Of a DNA stretch of 64,000 bases, positions 46,180-55,190 are shown piece after piece (position 1 is the stretch's first letter; each line of letters starts with the position of its first letter). Position numbers and translations under genes: made by a program. The notes below the pieces were generated by a model. The model was not told the DNA's origin and searched no databases. It was given only the letters and a program-made list of their open reading frames with translations. The stretch spans positions 4,092,001 through 4,156,000 of the forward strand of contig NZ_CP054212.1 in NCBI RefSeq assembly GCF_013285385.1, read 5' to 3'. The DNA is from Paramixta manurensis (lineage in GTDB: Bacteria; Pseudomonadota; Gammaproteobacteria; Enterobacterales; Enterobacteriaceae).

Positions 46180-46638
46180 TTAATGATCGTGGCGATCGTC
46201 ATGCTCAATACGGTCGCTCTCTTTACGCTCAAACTCCCCCTCAACGGTGAAGCCGCTATCCGGCCCGGCGCCTGGCCCACGCCAAACGCGTAGCCACGGC
46301 ATCAGCTTCATGGTCAAATGCTTTTGTACCGGCGGCAACAGCAATAACAGGCCAATGAAATCGGTAAAAAAGCCGGGTAACAACAATAAGAAGCCCGCCA
46401 AAATCAGCGAGACGCTCTTAATCATTTCCACCGCCGGACTTTCACCCTTCTCCAGCTTCTGCTGCATCAGCATAAAGTTTTTCACCCCCTGGTTTTTAAC
46501 CAGCGAGACGCCAATACAAGAGGTGAAAATCACCAACAGCATGGTTAGCAACACACCCAGAACATGAGCGACCTGAATAAACAGGCTTATCTCAATCCAG
46601 GCGAGAAGAAAAAACACCAATAACGGTAACCAACGCAC
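46180..46638 (-). CDS. fxsA: FxsA, membrane protein suppressing F exclusion of T7
   Basis: 152-residue inner-membrane protein with four hydrophobic segments, conserved FIQVAHVLGVLLT, QGVKNFMLMQQKLE, LPGFFTDFIGLLLLLPPVQ and a charged His/Asp/Arg-rich tail. In E. coli its overproduction relieves F-plasmid exclusion of phage T7. The start is GTG at 46638 (MRWLPLLVFF), with AAGGAGAG before it; upstream in-frame sequence is not coding. Divergent from aspA and convergent with the AraC gene. Confidence 0.93.
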   Translation of the reverse strand: MRWLPLLVFFLLAWIEISLFIQVAHVLGVLLTMLLVIFTSCIGVSLVKNQGVKNFMLMQQKLEKGESPAVEMIKSVSLILAGFLLLLPGFFTDFIGLLLLLPPVQKHLTMKLMPWLRVWRGPGAGPDSGFTVEGEFERKESDRIEHDDRHDH

Positions 46639-46801
46639 CGTACTCTCCTTTTTGGTCAGGCCGCCTCGCTTCATGCGCGACAGCAAAATAAATTGATCGC
46701 CAGGCCAACGAAACAACGTTGTTACCCGCTCATTCAAACAGAGATGGGATTGCAGCGCCCCTTTTTCAACCAGCACGCTGAAATTAACCCAGGAACCAAT
46801 T

Positions 46802-46817
46802 TGCGACTAAGATCACA
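46802..46817. promoter_or_regulatory. Probable CRP site upstream of aspA
   Basis: TGCGA-N6-TCACA differs from the CRP consensus TGTGA-N6-TCACA at one position, in an AT-rich context. It lies about 195 bases before the aspA start, within the divergent fxsA/aspA region. E. coli aspA is under catabolite control, which agrees. Confidence 0.6.
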
Positions 46818-47011
46818 CATTGTTAATGCCGTTTCGTCAGCAAATGGCCGGAAAGTGATCTACGTTGCTGCTTTTCTCTGGCGACAGAATATGATCGTGC
46901 TCGTCAGTGCGATATTGGATAAAATGTCGGCATTGGCATTCCACGACAAAATAAACATACACAAAATCATCACCTGTGTTGTAAACCGGTAGTTATAACA
47001 AGAAGGTTCCC

Positions 47012-48448
47012 ATGGCAAATAACATTCGTATCGAAGAAGACCTGCTAGGCATACGGGAAGTTCCGGCAGATGCCTATTATGGTGTTCATACTCTACGTGC
47101 GATTGAGAATTTCTACATTAGTAATAGCAAAATCAGTGACATCCCTGAGTTTGTTCGCGGCATGGTAATGGTAAAAAAAGCCGCAGCGATGGCCAATAAA
47201 GAACTACAGACCATCCCGCGTAATGTTGCCAATGCCATCATTCAGGCTTGTGACGAAGTGCTGAACAATGGCAAATGTATGGATCAGTTCCCGGTTGATG
47301 TTTATCAAGGCGGCGCCGGCACTTCCGTGAATATGAACACCAACGAAGTGTTAGCCAATATCGGCCTTGAGTTGATGGGTCACCAAAAAGGGGAATATCA
47401 GTATCTGAACCCTAACGATCACGTCAACAAATGCCAATCCACCAATGATGCCTATCCCACCGGCTTCCGTATTGCGGTTTACAGTTCAATTCTGAAATTG
47501 CTGGATGCGATTGGGCAGTTGGGCGAAGGTTTCCAGCGTAAAGCGGTTGAGTTTGAAAATATCCTGAAAATGGGGCGGACTCAGTTGCAAGACGCGGTTC
47601 CAATGTCGCTCGGGCAAGAATTCCACGCCTTTAGTGTGCTGCTAAATGAAGAGATCAAAAGCATTCTACGTACCGGCGAGTTGCTGCTGGAGGTTAACCT
47701 CGGCGCGACAGCGATCGGTACCCGGTTAAATACGCCGGAAGGTTACCAACAGTTGGCGGTGCAGCGCCTGGCGGAAGTCAGTAATTTGCCATGCGTACCG
47801 GCGGAAGACCTGATTGAAGCCACTTCTGACTGCGGTGCCTATGTGATGGTGCACTCTTCACTGAAGCGTTTGGCGGTGAAACTGTCGAAAATCTGTAATG
47901 ACTTACGCTTACTCTCTTCTGGCCCGCGCGCCGGGCTGAATGAAATCAATCTGCCAGAACTGCAGGCCGGTTCATCGATTATGCCAGCCAAGGTTAATCC
48001 GGTAGTGCCGGAAGTCGTGAATCAGGTCTGTTTCAAAGTGATCGGTAATGATACGACGGTTACCATGGCATCCGAAGCGGGTCAGTTACAGTTGAATGTG
48101 ATGGAGCCGGTGATCGGTCAGGCACTGTTTGAATCTATCCATATTTTGACCAACGCCTGTTATAATCTGCTGGAAAAATGCGTTAATGGCATTACCGCCA
48201 ACCAAGCGGTCTGCGAAGCCTACGTGTTTAACTCTATTGGTATCGTGACGTATCTCAACCCTTATATTGGCCACCATAATGGCGATATTGTTGGGAAGAT
48301 CTGTGCGGAAACCGGTAAGAGCGTGCGAGAAGTGGTACTGGAGCGCGGTCTGCTGACGGAAGCCGAACTGGATGATATTTTCTCGATTCAGAACCTGATG
48401 CACCCGGCTTATAAGGCCAAACGCTATACTGATGAAAACGAACAATAA
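47012..48448 (+). CDS. aspA: Aspartate ammonia-lyase
   Basis: 478-residue homotetrameric lyase, E. coli length, that deaminates aspartate to fumarate. The signature loop GSSIMPAKVNPVVPEV, the HVNKCQSTNDAYPT substrate region and the GRTQLQDAVP helix are all intact. Fumarate made here can feed the fumarate reductase encoded in this window, and DcuA imports the aspartate. AGAAGG precedes the ATG; a clear terminator follows, so dcuA also needs read-through or its own promoter. Confidence 0.98.
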   Translation: MANNIRIEEDLLGIREVPADAYYGVHTLRAIENFYISNSKISDIPEFVRGMVMVKKAAAMANKELQTIPRNVANAIIQACDEVLNNGKCMDQFPVDVYQGGAGTSVNMNTNEVLANIGLELMGHQKGEYQYLNPNDHVNKCQSTNDAYPTGFRIAVYSSILKLLDAIGQLGEGFQRKAVEFENILKMGRTQLQDAVPMSLGQEFHAFSVLLNEEIKSILRTGELLLEVNLGATAIGTRLNTPEGYQQLAVQRLAEVSNLPCVPAEDLIEATSDCGAYVMVHSSLKRLAVKLSKICNDLRLLSSGPRAGLNEINLPELQAGSSIMPAKVNPVVPEVVNQVCFKVIGNDTTVTMASEAGQLQLNVMEPVIGQALFESIHILTNACYNLLEKCVNGITANQAVCEAYVFNSIGIVTYLNPYIGHHNGDIVGKICAETGKSVREVVLERGLLTEAELDDIFSIQNLMHPAYKAKRYTDENEQ

Positions 48449-48469
48449 CGTCTTACGCCGTTAAACATT

Positions 48470-48505
48470 AAGGCACGTCAGTTCTCCGAACGACGTGCCT
48501 TTTTC
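48470..48505 (+). terminator. Intrinsic terminator between aspA and dcuA
   Basis: Stem AAGGCACGTC / GACGTGCCTT with a 12-base loop, running into TTTTTC. Confidence 0.88.
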
Positions 48506-48564
48506 ATTGGTGCTAAATACAACTTACTAACAGTCCATTAGCAATTTTTTTCAAGGAGCACTTT

Positions 48565-49866
48565 ATGATCGGCATTGAACTGATCATTGTCTTATTGGCG
48601 ATTTATCTCGGCGCAAGAATGGGCGGGATCGGGATCGGTTTTGCCGGTGGGCTGGGCGTATTAGTCCTGACATTGGGATGCCAAATTAACCCAGGCGCCA
48701 TCCCGTTTGATGTGATTGAAATTATCATGGCGGTTATTGCCGCTATCGCCGCCATGCAGGTGGCGGGCGGTATGGATTATCTGGTGAGTCTGGCAGAGCG
48801 CTTGCTGCGCAAACATCCGCGCTACGTAACGTTTTTAGCGCCGCTGGTAACCTACCTGATGACGCTGTTGGCCGGCACCGGTCATACCGCGTTTTCAACC
48901 CTGCCGGTTATTGCCGAGGTGGCGAAAGAGCAAGGGGTTCGCCCTTCCCGCCCGCTGTCGATTGCGGTGGTCGCCTCACAAATTGCCATTACCGCTTCGC
49001 CGCTTTCGGCGGCGGTAGTGTTTTTCGCCGGCATTTTGGAGCCAAAAGGCGTCAGTTATCTTGGGTTACTGGCAGTGGCGGTTCCATCAACCATGGTCGC
49101 TATTTTTATCGCCGCGCTGATCACCAACTTTCTCGGTAAGGAACTGAAAGAGGATGAGATCTATCAAACACGCTTGGCAAAGGGAGAGGTGACGCTACGC
49201 GGCGCCAGTGTGTTTGAGGAGAAACCGGGCGCCAAACGCTCATTGGTGCTGTTTCTGATTGGGATTGTGGCGGTGGTACTGTACGCCACCGCCATTAGCG
49301 ATGCGGTTGGGTTGATAGCCAACCCGGTGCTGCCGCGTAATGAAGCGATTGTGGTCTTTATGTTGACCATCGCTACATTAATTTGCCTGACCTGTAAGGT
49401 CGATACCGGCGAGATCCTCTCCGCCAGTACCTTTAAATCGGGAATGAGCGCCTGTATTTGCGTCATGGGCGTCGCCTGGCTGGGCGATACTTTCGTGAAG
49501 GCACATATTACTGACATACAAACCCTGGCTGGCGAGTTGCTGCAGAGCTACCCGTGGATGCTGGCGGTGGTGCTATTTTTTGCCTCGACGCTCCTCTATT
49601 CACAGGCGGCGACCACCAAGGCATTAATGCCTGCCGCTTTGATGCTCGGTGTATCGCCAATTACTGCCGTGGCTTCTTTTGCGGCGGTGTCGGCGCTATT
49701 TGTGTTGCCGACTTATCCTACGCTACTGGCGGCGGTAGAAATGGATGATACCGGTTCAACGCGGATTGGGAAGTTTGTGTTTAACCACTCTTTTCTGCTT
49801 CCCGGCGTTATCGCCATTGCTCTTTCGGTGCTATTTGGGTTTATCTTCGGGCATCTGTTTTTATAG
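48565..49866 (+). CDS. dcuA: Anaerobic C4-dicarboxylate transporter DcuA
   Basis: 433-residue inner-membrane carrier with ten or more hydrophobic segments, matching the Dcu family (GTGHTAFSTLPVIAEVAKEQGVRPSRP, split loop, and SQIAITASPLSAAVV). It exchanges aspartate or fumarate for succinate, complementing AspA and Frd. AAGGAG precedes the ATG. In E. coli cutA follows; here dsbD follows directly. Confidence 0.97.
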   Translation: MIGIELIIVLLAIYLGARMGGIGIGFAGGLGVLVLTLGCQINPGAIPFDVIEIIMAVIAAIAAMQVAGGMDYLVSLAERLLRKHPRYVTFLAPLVTYLMTLLAGTGHTAFSTLPVIAEVAKEQGVRPSRPLSIAVVASQIAITASPLSAAVVFFAGILEPKGVSYLGLLAVAVPSTMVAIFIAALITNFLGKELKEDEIYQTRLAKGEVTLRGASVFEEKPGAKRSLVLFLIGIVAVVLYATAISDAVGLIANPVLPRNEAIVVFMLTIATLICLTCKVDTGEILSASTFKSGMSACICVMGVAWLGDTFVKAHITDIQTLAGELLQSYPWMLAVVLFFASTLLYSQAATTKALMPAALMLGVSPITAVASFAAVSALFVLPTYPTLLAAVEMDDTGSTRIGKFVFNHSFLLPGVIAIALSVLFGFIFGHLFL

Positions 49867-50061
49867 TTTCACCTGCTCTTCATACCCACGGCGGGATGGC
49901 GGCAACGCACAGGCCGCCTGAAATCCCATCGCTCTGGCGGTCGCCACACGGCGGCCGCACGCCATTTCAGTCCTTCCCTCCGGCATGCTATTATCCGAGC
50001 CTTATTACACGGCTAAACCGCGGATTCAGGCGGTTCAACAAGGAGAGAGTGATCCCCCGCC

Positions 50062-51771
50062 ATGGCTCAGCGCATCACCAGGTTAATCTTTAGCGGGCTG
50101 TTGATTCTGTTCAGTCTGTCCGTCCACGCCGCACTTTTCGGCCAAAACACCAGCCAGTTTGTGCCGGTGAATCAGGCGTTTGCCTTTGATTTTAATCAGC
50201 AAGCCGATCGGCTGACATTAAGCTGGCAAGTGAAACCCGGCTACTATCTGTATCGGCAACAAATAAAAGTCGTGGCGCACCATGCCCGGTTAGCAACGGT
50301 GGCGTTACCCGCCGGCCAGCCGCACGAAGATGAGTTCTATGGCAAAACGGAGATCTATCCAGATAACCTCAGTTTGCCGATCGTGATTAAGCAGGCGGAT
50401 CAGGGCGCCAGCATTACCCTCACTTACCAGGGTTGCGCCGCCGCAGGTTTTTGCTATCCGCCCGAAACGCGTGATATTCCGCTGACGGCAGTGGCCAGTA
50501 GCCACACTTCCGCCCCTGCCGCTACGCCGGTAACCATTCAGCCTTCGCCGGTGAACAGCCTGCCATTTTCTCCCTTGTGGGCGCTGCTGATTGGGATTGG
50601 CGTTGCTTTTACACCTTGCGTGTTACCGATGTACCCCCTTATTTCCGGCATTATTTTGGGCGGGTCACGTCAATTATCGTTTGGGCGATTATTCGCGCTG
50701 GCGATGAGCTACGTACAGGGAATGGCGGTTACCTACACCTTGATGGGGATGCTGGTCGCCGCCGCCGGGTTGCGTTTTCAGGCCGCCTTACAGCATCCGT
50801 ATGTATTAATCGGCTTATCGGCGCTGTTTATCTTGCTGGCGCTCTCAATGTTTGGGCTGTTCACGTTACAGCTTCCCTCCGCACTACAAACGCGGCTAAC
50901 ACTGTTAAGCAACCGTCAGCAAGGCGGTTCATTACCCGGCGTGCTACTGATGGGCGCGTTAGCCGGTCTAATCTGCTCTCCCTGCACCACCGCGCCGTTA
51001 AGCGCCATTCTGCTCTATATCGCGCAGAGCGGAAATATGTGGGCGGGCGGCGGTACGCTGTATCTTTATGCCCTCGGCATGGGCTTGCCATTGATTGCCG
51101 TGACCTTATTTGGCAATAAATTCTTGCCGAAGAGCGGCCCATGGATGCAAACGGTAAAGGAAGGGTTTGGTTTTGTGATTCTGGCATTACCGGTTTTTCT
51201 GCTGGAGCGCGTGGTGGGCGATACTCTCGGCCTGCGGTTGTGGAGTTTACTTGGCGTCGCCTTTTGTAGCTGGGCGTTTATCATCAGCCTACGCTCAACC
51301 AAAGGGCGTGTTCGTGTGCTGCAAATTATTTTCCTTGCCGCCGCACTGGTTGCCGCTCGTCCGTTGCAAGATTGGGCATTTGGCAACCCGGCGCAACCCG
51401 CACAGCAGCACACACTCACCTTCGCGCACGTCACTACCTCACAGGATCTGACGCAGGCGCTGCAAAATGCACAGGGCAAAGTGACCATGCTCGACCTGTA
51501 CGCCGATTGGTGCGTCGCCTGTAAAGAGTTTGAGAAATACACCTTTAGCGATGCTCAGGTGCAAAGTGCGCTGACCGCTATTCAGTTGCTACAGGCTAAC
51601 GTTACGGCAAATAATGCACAGGATCAGGCATTGCTACAGCATCTGGAGGTGCTCGGCCTGCCCACTATTCTGTTTTTCGATGCCAACGGCAAAGAGATTC
51701 CCGGCTCCAGAGTAACCGGCTTTATGGACGGTAAGGCGTTCGCCGCACATTTGCAGAAATTGGCGCAGTAA
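50062..51771 (+). CDS. dsbD: Thiol:disulfide interchange protein DsbD
   Basis: 569-residue protein with signal peptide ending SVHA. The periplasmic alpha domain has the pair CAAAGFC, eight membrane spans carry Cys in FTPCVLPM and CSPCTTAPL, and the C-terminal thioredoxin-like gamma domain has WCVAC. It moves electrons from cytoplasmic thioredoxin to DsbC and DsbG. The only usable start is ATG 50062, because an in-frame stop lies four codons upstream; the GAGAGAG stretch is rather far away (about 12 bases). Usually preceded by cutA, which is absent. Confidence 0.97.
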   Translation: MAQRITRLIFSGLLILFSLSVHAALFGQNTSQFVPVNQAFAFDFNQQADRLTLSWQVKPGYYLYRQQIKVVAHHARLATVALPAGQPHEDEFYGKTEIYPDNLSLPIVIKQADQGASITLTYQGCAAAGFCYPPETRDIPLTAVASSHTSAPAATPVTIQPSPVNSLPFSPLWALLIGIGVAFTPCVLPMYPLISGIILGGSRQLSFGRLFALAMSYVQGMAVTYTLMGMLVAAAGLRFQAALQHPYVLIGLSALFILLALSMFGLFTLQLPSALQTRLTLLSNRQQGGSLPGVLLMGALAGLICSPCTTAPLSAILLYIAQSGNMWAGGGTLYLYALGMGLPLIAVTLFGNKFLPKSGPWMQTVKEGFGFVILALPVFLLERVVGDTLGLRLWSLLGVAFCSWAFIISLRSTKGRVRVLQIIFLAAALVAARPLQDWAFGNPAQPAQQHTLTFAHVTTSQDLTQALQNAQGKVTMLDLYADWCVACKEFEKYTFSDAQVQSALTAIQLLQANVTANNAQDQALLQHLEVLGLPTILFFDANGKEIPGSRVTGFMDGKAFAAHLQKLAQ

Positions 51772-51835
51772 ACGACACTGGTTGCAGACAGAGCTAAAAA
51801 ATGGCTATCGCGCCGATGTTCAAAAGGAGTCTCAC

Positions 51836-52414
51836 TTGCTACGTGAACAAGTACTCGAGCATGCGCTGAACGTGCTTGAGCAAGATGGTCTGGCCGCGAC
51901 GACCTCGTTAGAAAAGCTGGCTGGAAAAGTGGAAATACCGTTTGATCAACTGCAACGTTTTTGGCCCGATCGTGATGCGTTATTGTACGACGCGCTGCGT
52001 TTTCACGGGGAACAAATTGATACCTGGCGGCGTCAGTTGCTGTTGGATGAAACCCTTACGGCAGAGCAAAAGTTACTGGCGCGTTATCAGGTGCTGGAAA
52101 CCTCGGTGTCGAATGGACGTTTTCCCGGCTGTTTGTTTATCGCCGCCTGTAGTTTTTATCCGCAGAACGATAACCCTATTCACCAACTGGCTGAACAACA
52201 AAAACGCGCCTCGTGGCACTACACTCACGACTTGCTGAGCCAACTGGAAACCGATAACCCAACGCTGGTCGCCGACCAGATGGAATTGATTCTGGAGGGT
52301 TGCCTGAGCAAGCTGTTGGTAAAACGTCAGGTGCAGGATGTGGTGACTGCCCGCCAGTTAGCGGAGGATGTATTGCGTTTTGCCCTGTGTAGAAAGAACG
52401 GTGCGCTGACCTGA
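51836..52414 (+). CDS. yjdC: TetR-type regulator YjdC
   Basis: 192-residue TetR-like regulator matching YjdC of E. coli (191), with the helix-turn-helix in the first 50 residues and conserved FWPDRDALLYDALR, TAEQKLLARYQ, GCLFIAACSFYP and PIHQLAEQQK. The start is taken as TTG at 51836, because AAAAGGAGT lies seven bases before it and the encoded MLREQVLEHAL aligns with the E. coli N terminus. An in-frame upstream TTG at 51782 lacks a ribosome site. It follows dsbD by 64 bases and probably shares its transcript. Target genes unknown. Confidence 0.9.
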   Translation: MLREQVLEHALNVLEQDGLAATTSLEKLAGKVEIPFDQLQRFWPDRDALLYDALRFHGEQIDTWRRQLLLDETLTAEQKLLARYQVLETSVSNGRFPGCLFIAACSFYPQNDNPIHQLAEQQKRASWHYTHDLLSQLETDNPTLVADQMELILEGCLSKLLVKRQVQDVVTARQLAEDVLRFALCRKNGALT

Positions 52415-52479
52415 AGGCGCACTTCTGATTGAAAAGCAGCCAGTCAGGCGGGCTTTCGCGTTTTTTTGGCAGAAAGCCG

Positions 52480-52508
52480 TTGACGGAGTTCAGCCTTTAC
52501 GGTTTAAT
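52480..52508 (+). promoter_or_regulatory. Promoter of tRNA-Phe
   Basis: -35 TTGACG (52480-52485), 17-base spacer and -10 TTTAAT (52503-52508), followed by the GC-rich discriminator GCGCCCC, directly upstream of the tRNA. Confidence 0.85.
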
Positions 52509-52518
52509 GCGCCCCGTT

Positions 52519-52594
52519 GCCCGGATAGCTCAGTCGGTAGAGCAGGGGATTGAAAATCCCCGTGTCCTTGGTTCGATTCCGAGTCCGGGCACCA
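52519..52594 (+). tRNA. pheU: tRNA-Phe (GAA)
   Basis: 76-base tRNA with encoded CCA. Acceptor GCCCGGA pairs with TCCGGGC, anticodon loop is TTGAAAA with GAA, and the T-loop is TTCGATT. It lies next to yjdC like pheU of E. coli, a frequent island integration point; an accessory region does follow it. Confidence 0.98.
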
Positions 52595-52602
52595 TAATTT
52601 AG

Positions 52603-52630
52603 AAAAACCAGCCTTAGGGCTGGTTTTTTG
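52603..52630 (+). terminator. Terminator of tRNA-Phe
   Basis: Stem AACCAGCC / GGCTGGTT with loop TTAG, extended by A and T runs on either side and ending in TTTTTTG. Confidence 0.9.
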
Positions 52631-52690
52631 CTTTCCGGGGTTCCGGTAGCTTTCAGGTCGCGATGACCGCTGATGTCGCTGCTTTACTTC

Positions 52691-52793
52691 TTCCATCCAG
52701 CCTAAACATTTCTTCTAAGTGGCAACCCCCCTCTGGTCGCGGTAGCCTTGTCTGTCAGACTTCAAATCCCCAATAGACACTATATTTCACATG
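52691..52793. repeat. Imperfect direct repeat, copy A
   Basis: About 103 bases that recur, in the same orientation, at 55191-55297. Shared blocks include TTCCATCCAG, CTAAGTGG, GTAGCCTTGTCTGTCAG, TTCAAA and CAATA-ACACTAT. The two copies bracket the PAAR toxin and immunity genes. Confidence 0.85.
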
Positions 52794-53001
52794 AGTACCC
52801 GGCTGACGGATTCATTTCTGCAAGGCCACATCCGGTCTTTGTCCGGTCGGAAGCCAAACGCAAACCACCAGCACTAACTCTACCTCCCAGCTATCAACAA
52901 CAACCCCTATATCAAACCGAACATTTTTCACTCCGATTGATTTAGCTTTAGTCATCTTTTGGGTATTATGCCTACGATATCAATATGATTCATGAGGGAT
53001 T

Positions 53002-54678
53002 ATGACCAGAGCACTGGTAAGGCTTGGAGACAAAACCACGAGCGGCGGTGAAGTGATTTCAGCTTCCTCGACGATTATTGAAGAACGGAATATTGCCCTG
53101 AATGGCGATATGGCATGGTGCCCAAAAGAAACCTGCAACGGGCCATTTCAGATCAATGGCACTGCGTATTACTTCGCTGAAGACAAACCCTGCGTAGCCA
53201 CAGGCGATCGGGTACTTTGTAACTGCAAAAACAATCAGGTGCTGGGCAGTACGACAATTTGGGTGGAAGATAGTCCGAGCGATCCTTTTAAGGAGCATCG
53301 CAAGCGGGCAGCGGAATGGCCCATTAACAAAGTAGCTGCCGCCGCTATAATCGCTATCCCGGTGTTCGCAAAGTCTGTCCTGCGTGGTACTGGTAATACC
53401 GATGCCGGGGAGTCAGAAGAGCCACAAAGCAACATCGGCGAAATGAGTTTCTATCAGTCACAACCCACTCAGCCAGACCCTGAGCCAGAACAACACGCAC
53501 AGGCCGCAAAGAAGAAAAATGCACCGCCACCAGAGCCACCGAAGAAATCACTCTTCGATAAAGTCACAGGCTTTTTCTTTGGTGAAGCTGAAGCGATGCC
53601 CCTCCCCCCGCCGCCAGTCATTAGTGGGACCGCCGAAGCCGGGATGGCTGCCTCTGCCGGAGGAGCAACAGCTAAAGCCAGTCAGGACGCCGCTACAGCA
53701 TTAACCCACTCCATGAAACGCCTCTCCGGCCCCGAAGTCTGGAACGGACGGCTGGCGATGAATCTGCCGTTCGTGGTCATGGGTGCCATCATTCAGTCGA
53801 ATCTCAAAGGCGAGCAGAGCGACCTGCTGACGCCTCAGAACCTGCTGGAAGTGGCTCACAGCAAGGGTACCGTCCCTACCCGCGTCCGTTATAACTGGAT
53901 CACTGACGACGATAGCGGGAGGCTGAAAGCGGTTGGCTATCACACAACTGCCGCCAGTGGTCGTGATCAGGTGCGAGTCAGAATGCTGGAGAGGCAGACC
54001 GATGGCAGCTATGAATTCTGGGGCGACGAGCGAAGTGATAAATCATTAATCACATGGACACCAGCGAACACGCCGGGGTCACAGAACGGCTGGAATACAG
54101 GGAATAACAACCCACAGGCAGGAACCGTCACGATACCGGGGCTTGAGCACCCGGATATTCAGAATGTGACCATCACCACCACGCCACTGCCAGAGGAAAA
54201 GGACTTCCGAGATTACATTCTGGTGTTTCCGGGCAACGTCCATCCGCCAATTTACATCTATCTCAGCAAGCCTCCAGTAGAACTGCTGGAAGTTGAGCTT
54301 TATATCGACTTCAATGGCCGCTCGCGGCAGGGCGAATACGAAGCTGACCACATGCCATCCGCAGCAGCCGTTAGATTGTATTATCAGCGGCTTTACCCCG
54401 ATGCTGACGAAAAGGAATTAGAAATGTTAGCGAAAGAAGTTGCTGCAATAGTGATTCCAAAGGGTGTGCATAGGAAAATAAGTGAAACCTATGGGGGCCG
54501 TAACAGGGAGCCGGGAAGAGTGGAGCGTGATTCCCGAGACCTTCGAGCGGCTGCTGATCGAAACTTTGACGTGATAAAGCCCGCCTTGAAAGAATCTGGT
54601 ATCACCGAGGAAAAACTGGAAGCAGCAAGGGCCAAAATACACGAGTTGAATGAGAGCGTGGAGCTATATAAAAAATGA
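53002..54678 (+). CDS. PAAR-tipped S-type pyocin-like toxin with HNH-like C terminus
   Basis: 558-residue predicted type VI secretion effector. Residues 1-93 form a PAAR domain (GDKTTSGG near the start, GDRVLCNC later). A hydrophobic stretch lies at 111-124, and a Pro/Ala-rich linker covers 150-240. An S-type pyocin domain follows (about 245-425), then a C-terminal toxin domain (about 436-558) with EADHMPS (Asp449-His450) and HRKISETYGGRN (His490, Asn501). The latter looks like an HNH/endonuclease VII-type metal nuclease; that is inference from the motif. GAGGG precedes the ATG. It overlaps the immunity gene by four bases (ATGA). No other secretion-system gene is in view, so this is an orphan effector cargo fused to its spike tip. 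Confidence 0.85.
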   Translation: MTRALVRLGDKTTSGGEVISASSTIIEERNIALNGDMAWCPKETCNGPFQINGTAYYFAEDKPCVATGDRVLCNCKNNQVLGSTTIWVEDSPSDPFKEHRKRAAEWPINKVAAAAIIAIPVFAKSVLRGTGNTDAGESEEPQSNIGEMSFYQSQPTQPDPEPEQHAQAAKKKNAPPPEPPKKSLFDKVTGFFFGEAEAMPLPPPPVISGTAEAGMAASAGGATAKASQDAATALTHSMKRLSGPEVWNGRLAMNLPFVVMGAIIQSNLKGEQSDLLTPQNLLEVAHSKGTVPTRVRYNWITDDDSGRLKAVGYHTTAASGRDQVRVRMLERQTDGSYEFWGDERSDKSLITWTPANTPGSQNGWNTGNNNPQAGTVTIPGLEHPDIQNVTITTTPLPEEKDFRDYILVFPGNVHPPIYIYLSKPPVELLEVELYIDFNGRSRQGEYEADHMPSAAAVRLYYQRLYPDADEKELEMLAKEVAAIVIPKGVHRKISETYGGRNREPGRVERDSRDLRAAADRNFDVIKPALKESGITEEKLEAARAKIHELNESVELYKK

Positions 54679-55142
54679 CAGTCAATGTAGAAAGTCTGAT
54701 CCGTAACCTCGGGAAAACTTACGAGCAACTCTTTGATGCTGGGTTGATTCCATACAAATCTAAGCCTACAGGCTTCTCTGGTTCTGATGTTGTTACTCTT
54801 GATATGGCAAAAGAGGGTGTCTTTTTAGCCTTCCATCGCGACTCCAACACATTGAAAGAAATCACATTAACATTGCTGGACCAAGAAAAGAAGAATTGGG
54901 TGTTCCCGAATACGCTACCGACGCCACTGGAGCCTGTGATGGCTCGTCCTTGGGTTCATAATCAGCTAGGTGAACCAGATAAAGCTCTTCCTCCTAGAAA
55001 AAGGGGAAGGCGTGAGATTGGCTGGACAGAAAGATTTACGTTACTCGACTTTCATATTCCGCTCACTTTACAGGTTGACTATGAGCTGAACGATTACGCT
55101 AGAAAGATAACCTTTCTCCCAACATCAGAACTCCGCTGGTAA
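54675..55142 (+). CDS. Immunity protein for the PAAR toxin (DUF6392-like)
   Basis: 155-residue cytoplasmic protein without signal or membrane segment. Recognisable features are SLIRNLGKTYEQLFDAGLIPYK at the start (a shared family N terminus), LDMAKEGVFLAF, and TFLPTSELRW at the end. From memory this resembles the family called DUF6392 that accompanies pyocin-like toxins. The four-base overlap with the toxin stop implies coupled translation, as expected for a cognate antidote. It would bind the nuclease domain; not shown. A weak hairpin follows. Confidence 0.8.
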   Translation: MTVNVESLIRNLGKTYEQLFDAGLIPYKSKPTGFSGSDVVTLDMAKEGVFLAFHRDSNTLKEITLTLLDQEKKNWVFPNTLPTPLEPVMARPWVHNQLGEPDKALPPRKRGRREIGWTERFTLLDFHIPLTLQVDYELNDYARKITFLPTSELRW

Positions 55143-55151
55143 TTGTCATAG

Positions 55152-55171
55152 TGGCACCTTTCGGGGTGCCA
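55152..55171 (+). terminator. Hairpin after the immunity gene
   Basis: Stem TGGCACC / GGTGCCA with loop TTTCGG, followed by only TTT. A probable but weak terminator of the toxin-immunity transcript. Confidence 0.6.
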
Positions 55172-55190
55172 TTTCCAGTGACCCTGCTTT

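Larger units (their letters stand above)
52595..53001. other. Non-coding leader between tRNA-Phe and the PAAR toxin gene
   Basis: About 400 bases holding the tRNA terminator, the first copy of a direct repeat (52691-52793) and an AT-rich stretch with GAGGG just before the toxin start. I see no reading frame worth calling and no integrase. Confidence 0.6.

Noticed and set aside
49896..50093. 65-residue frame between dcuA and dsbD as a cutA remnant
   Set aside because: Its translation shows no CutA motif and it overlaps the dsbD start in another frame.
52490..52696. 68-residue minus-strand frame across tRNA-Phe
   Set aside because: Reads through the tRNA and its terminator; no support.
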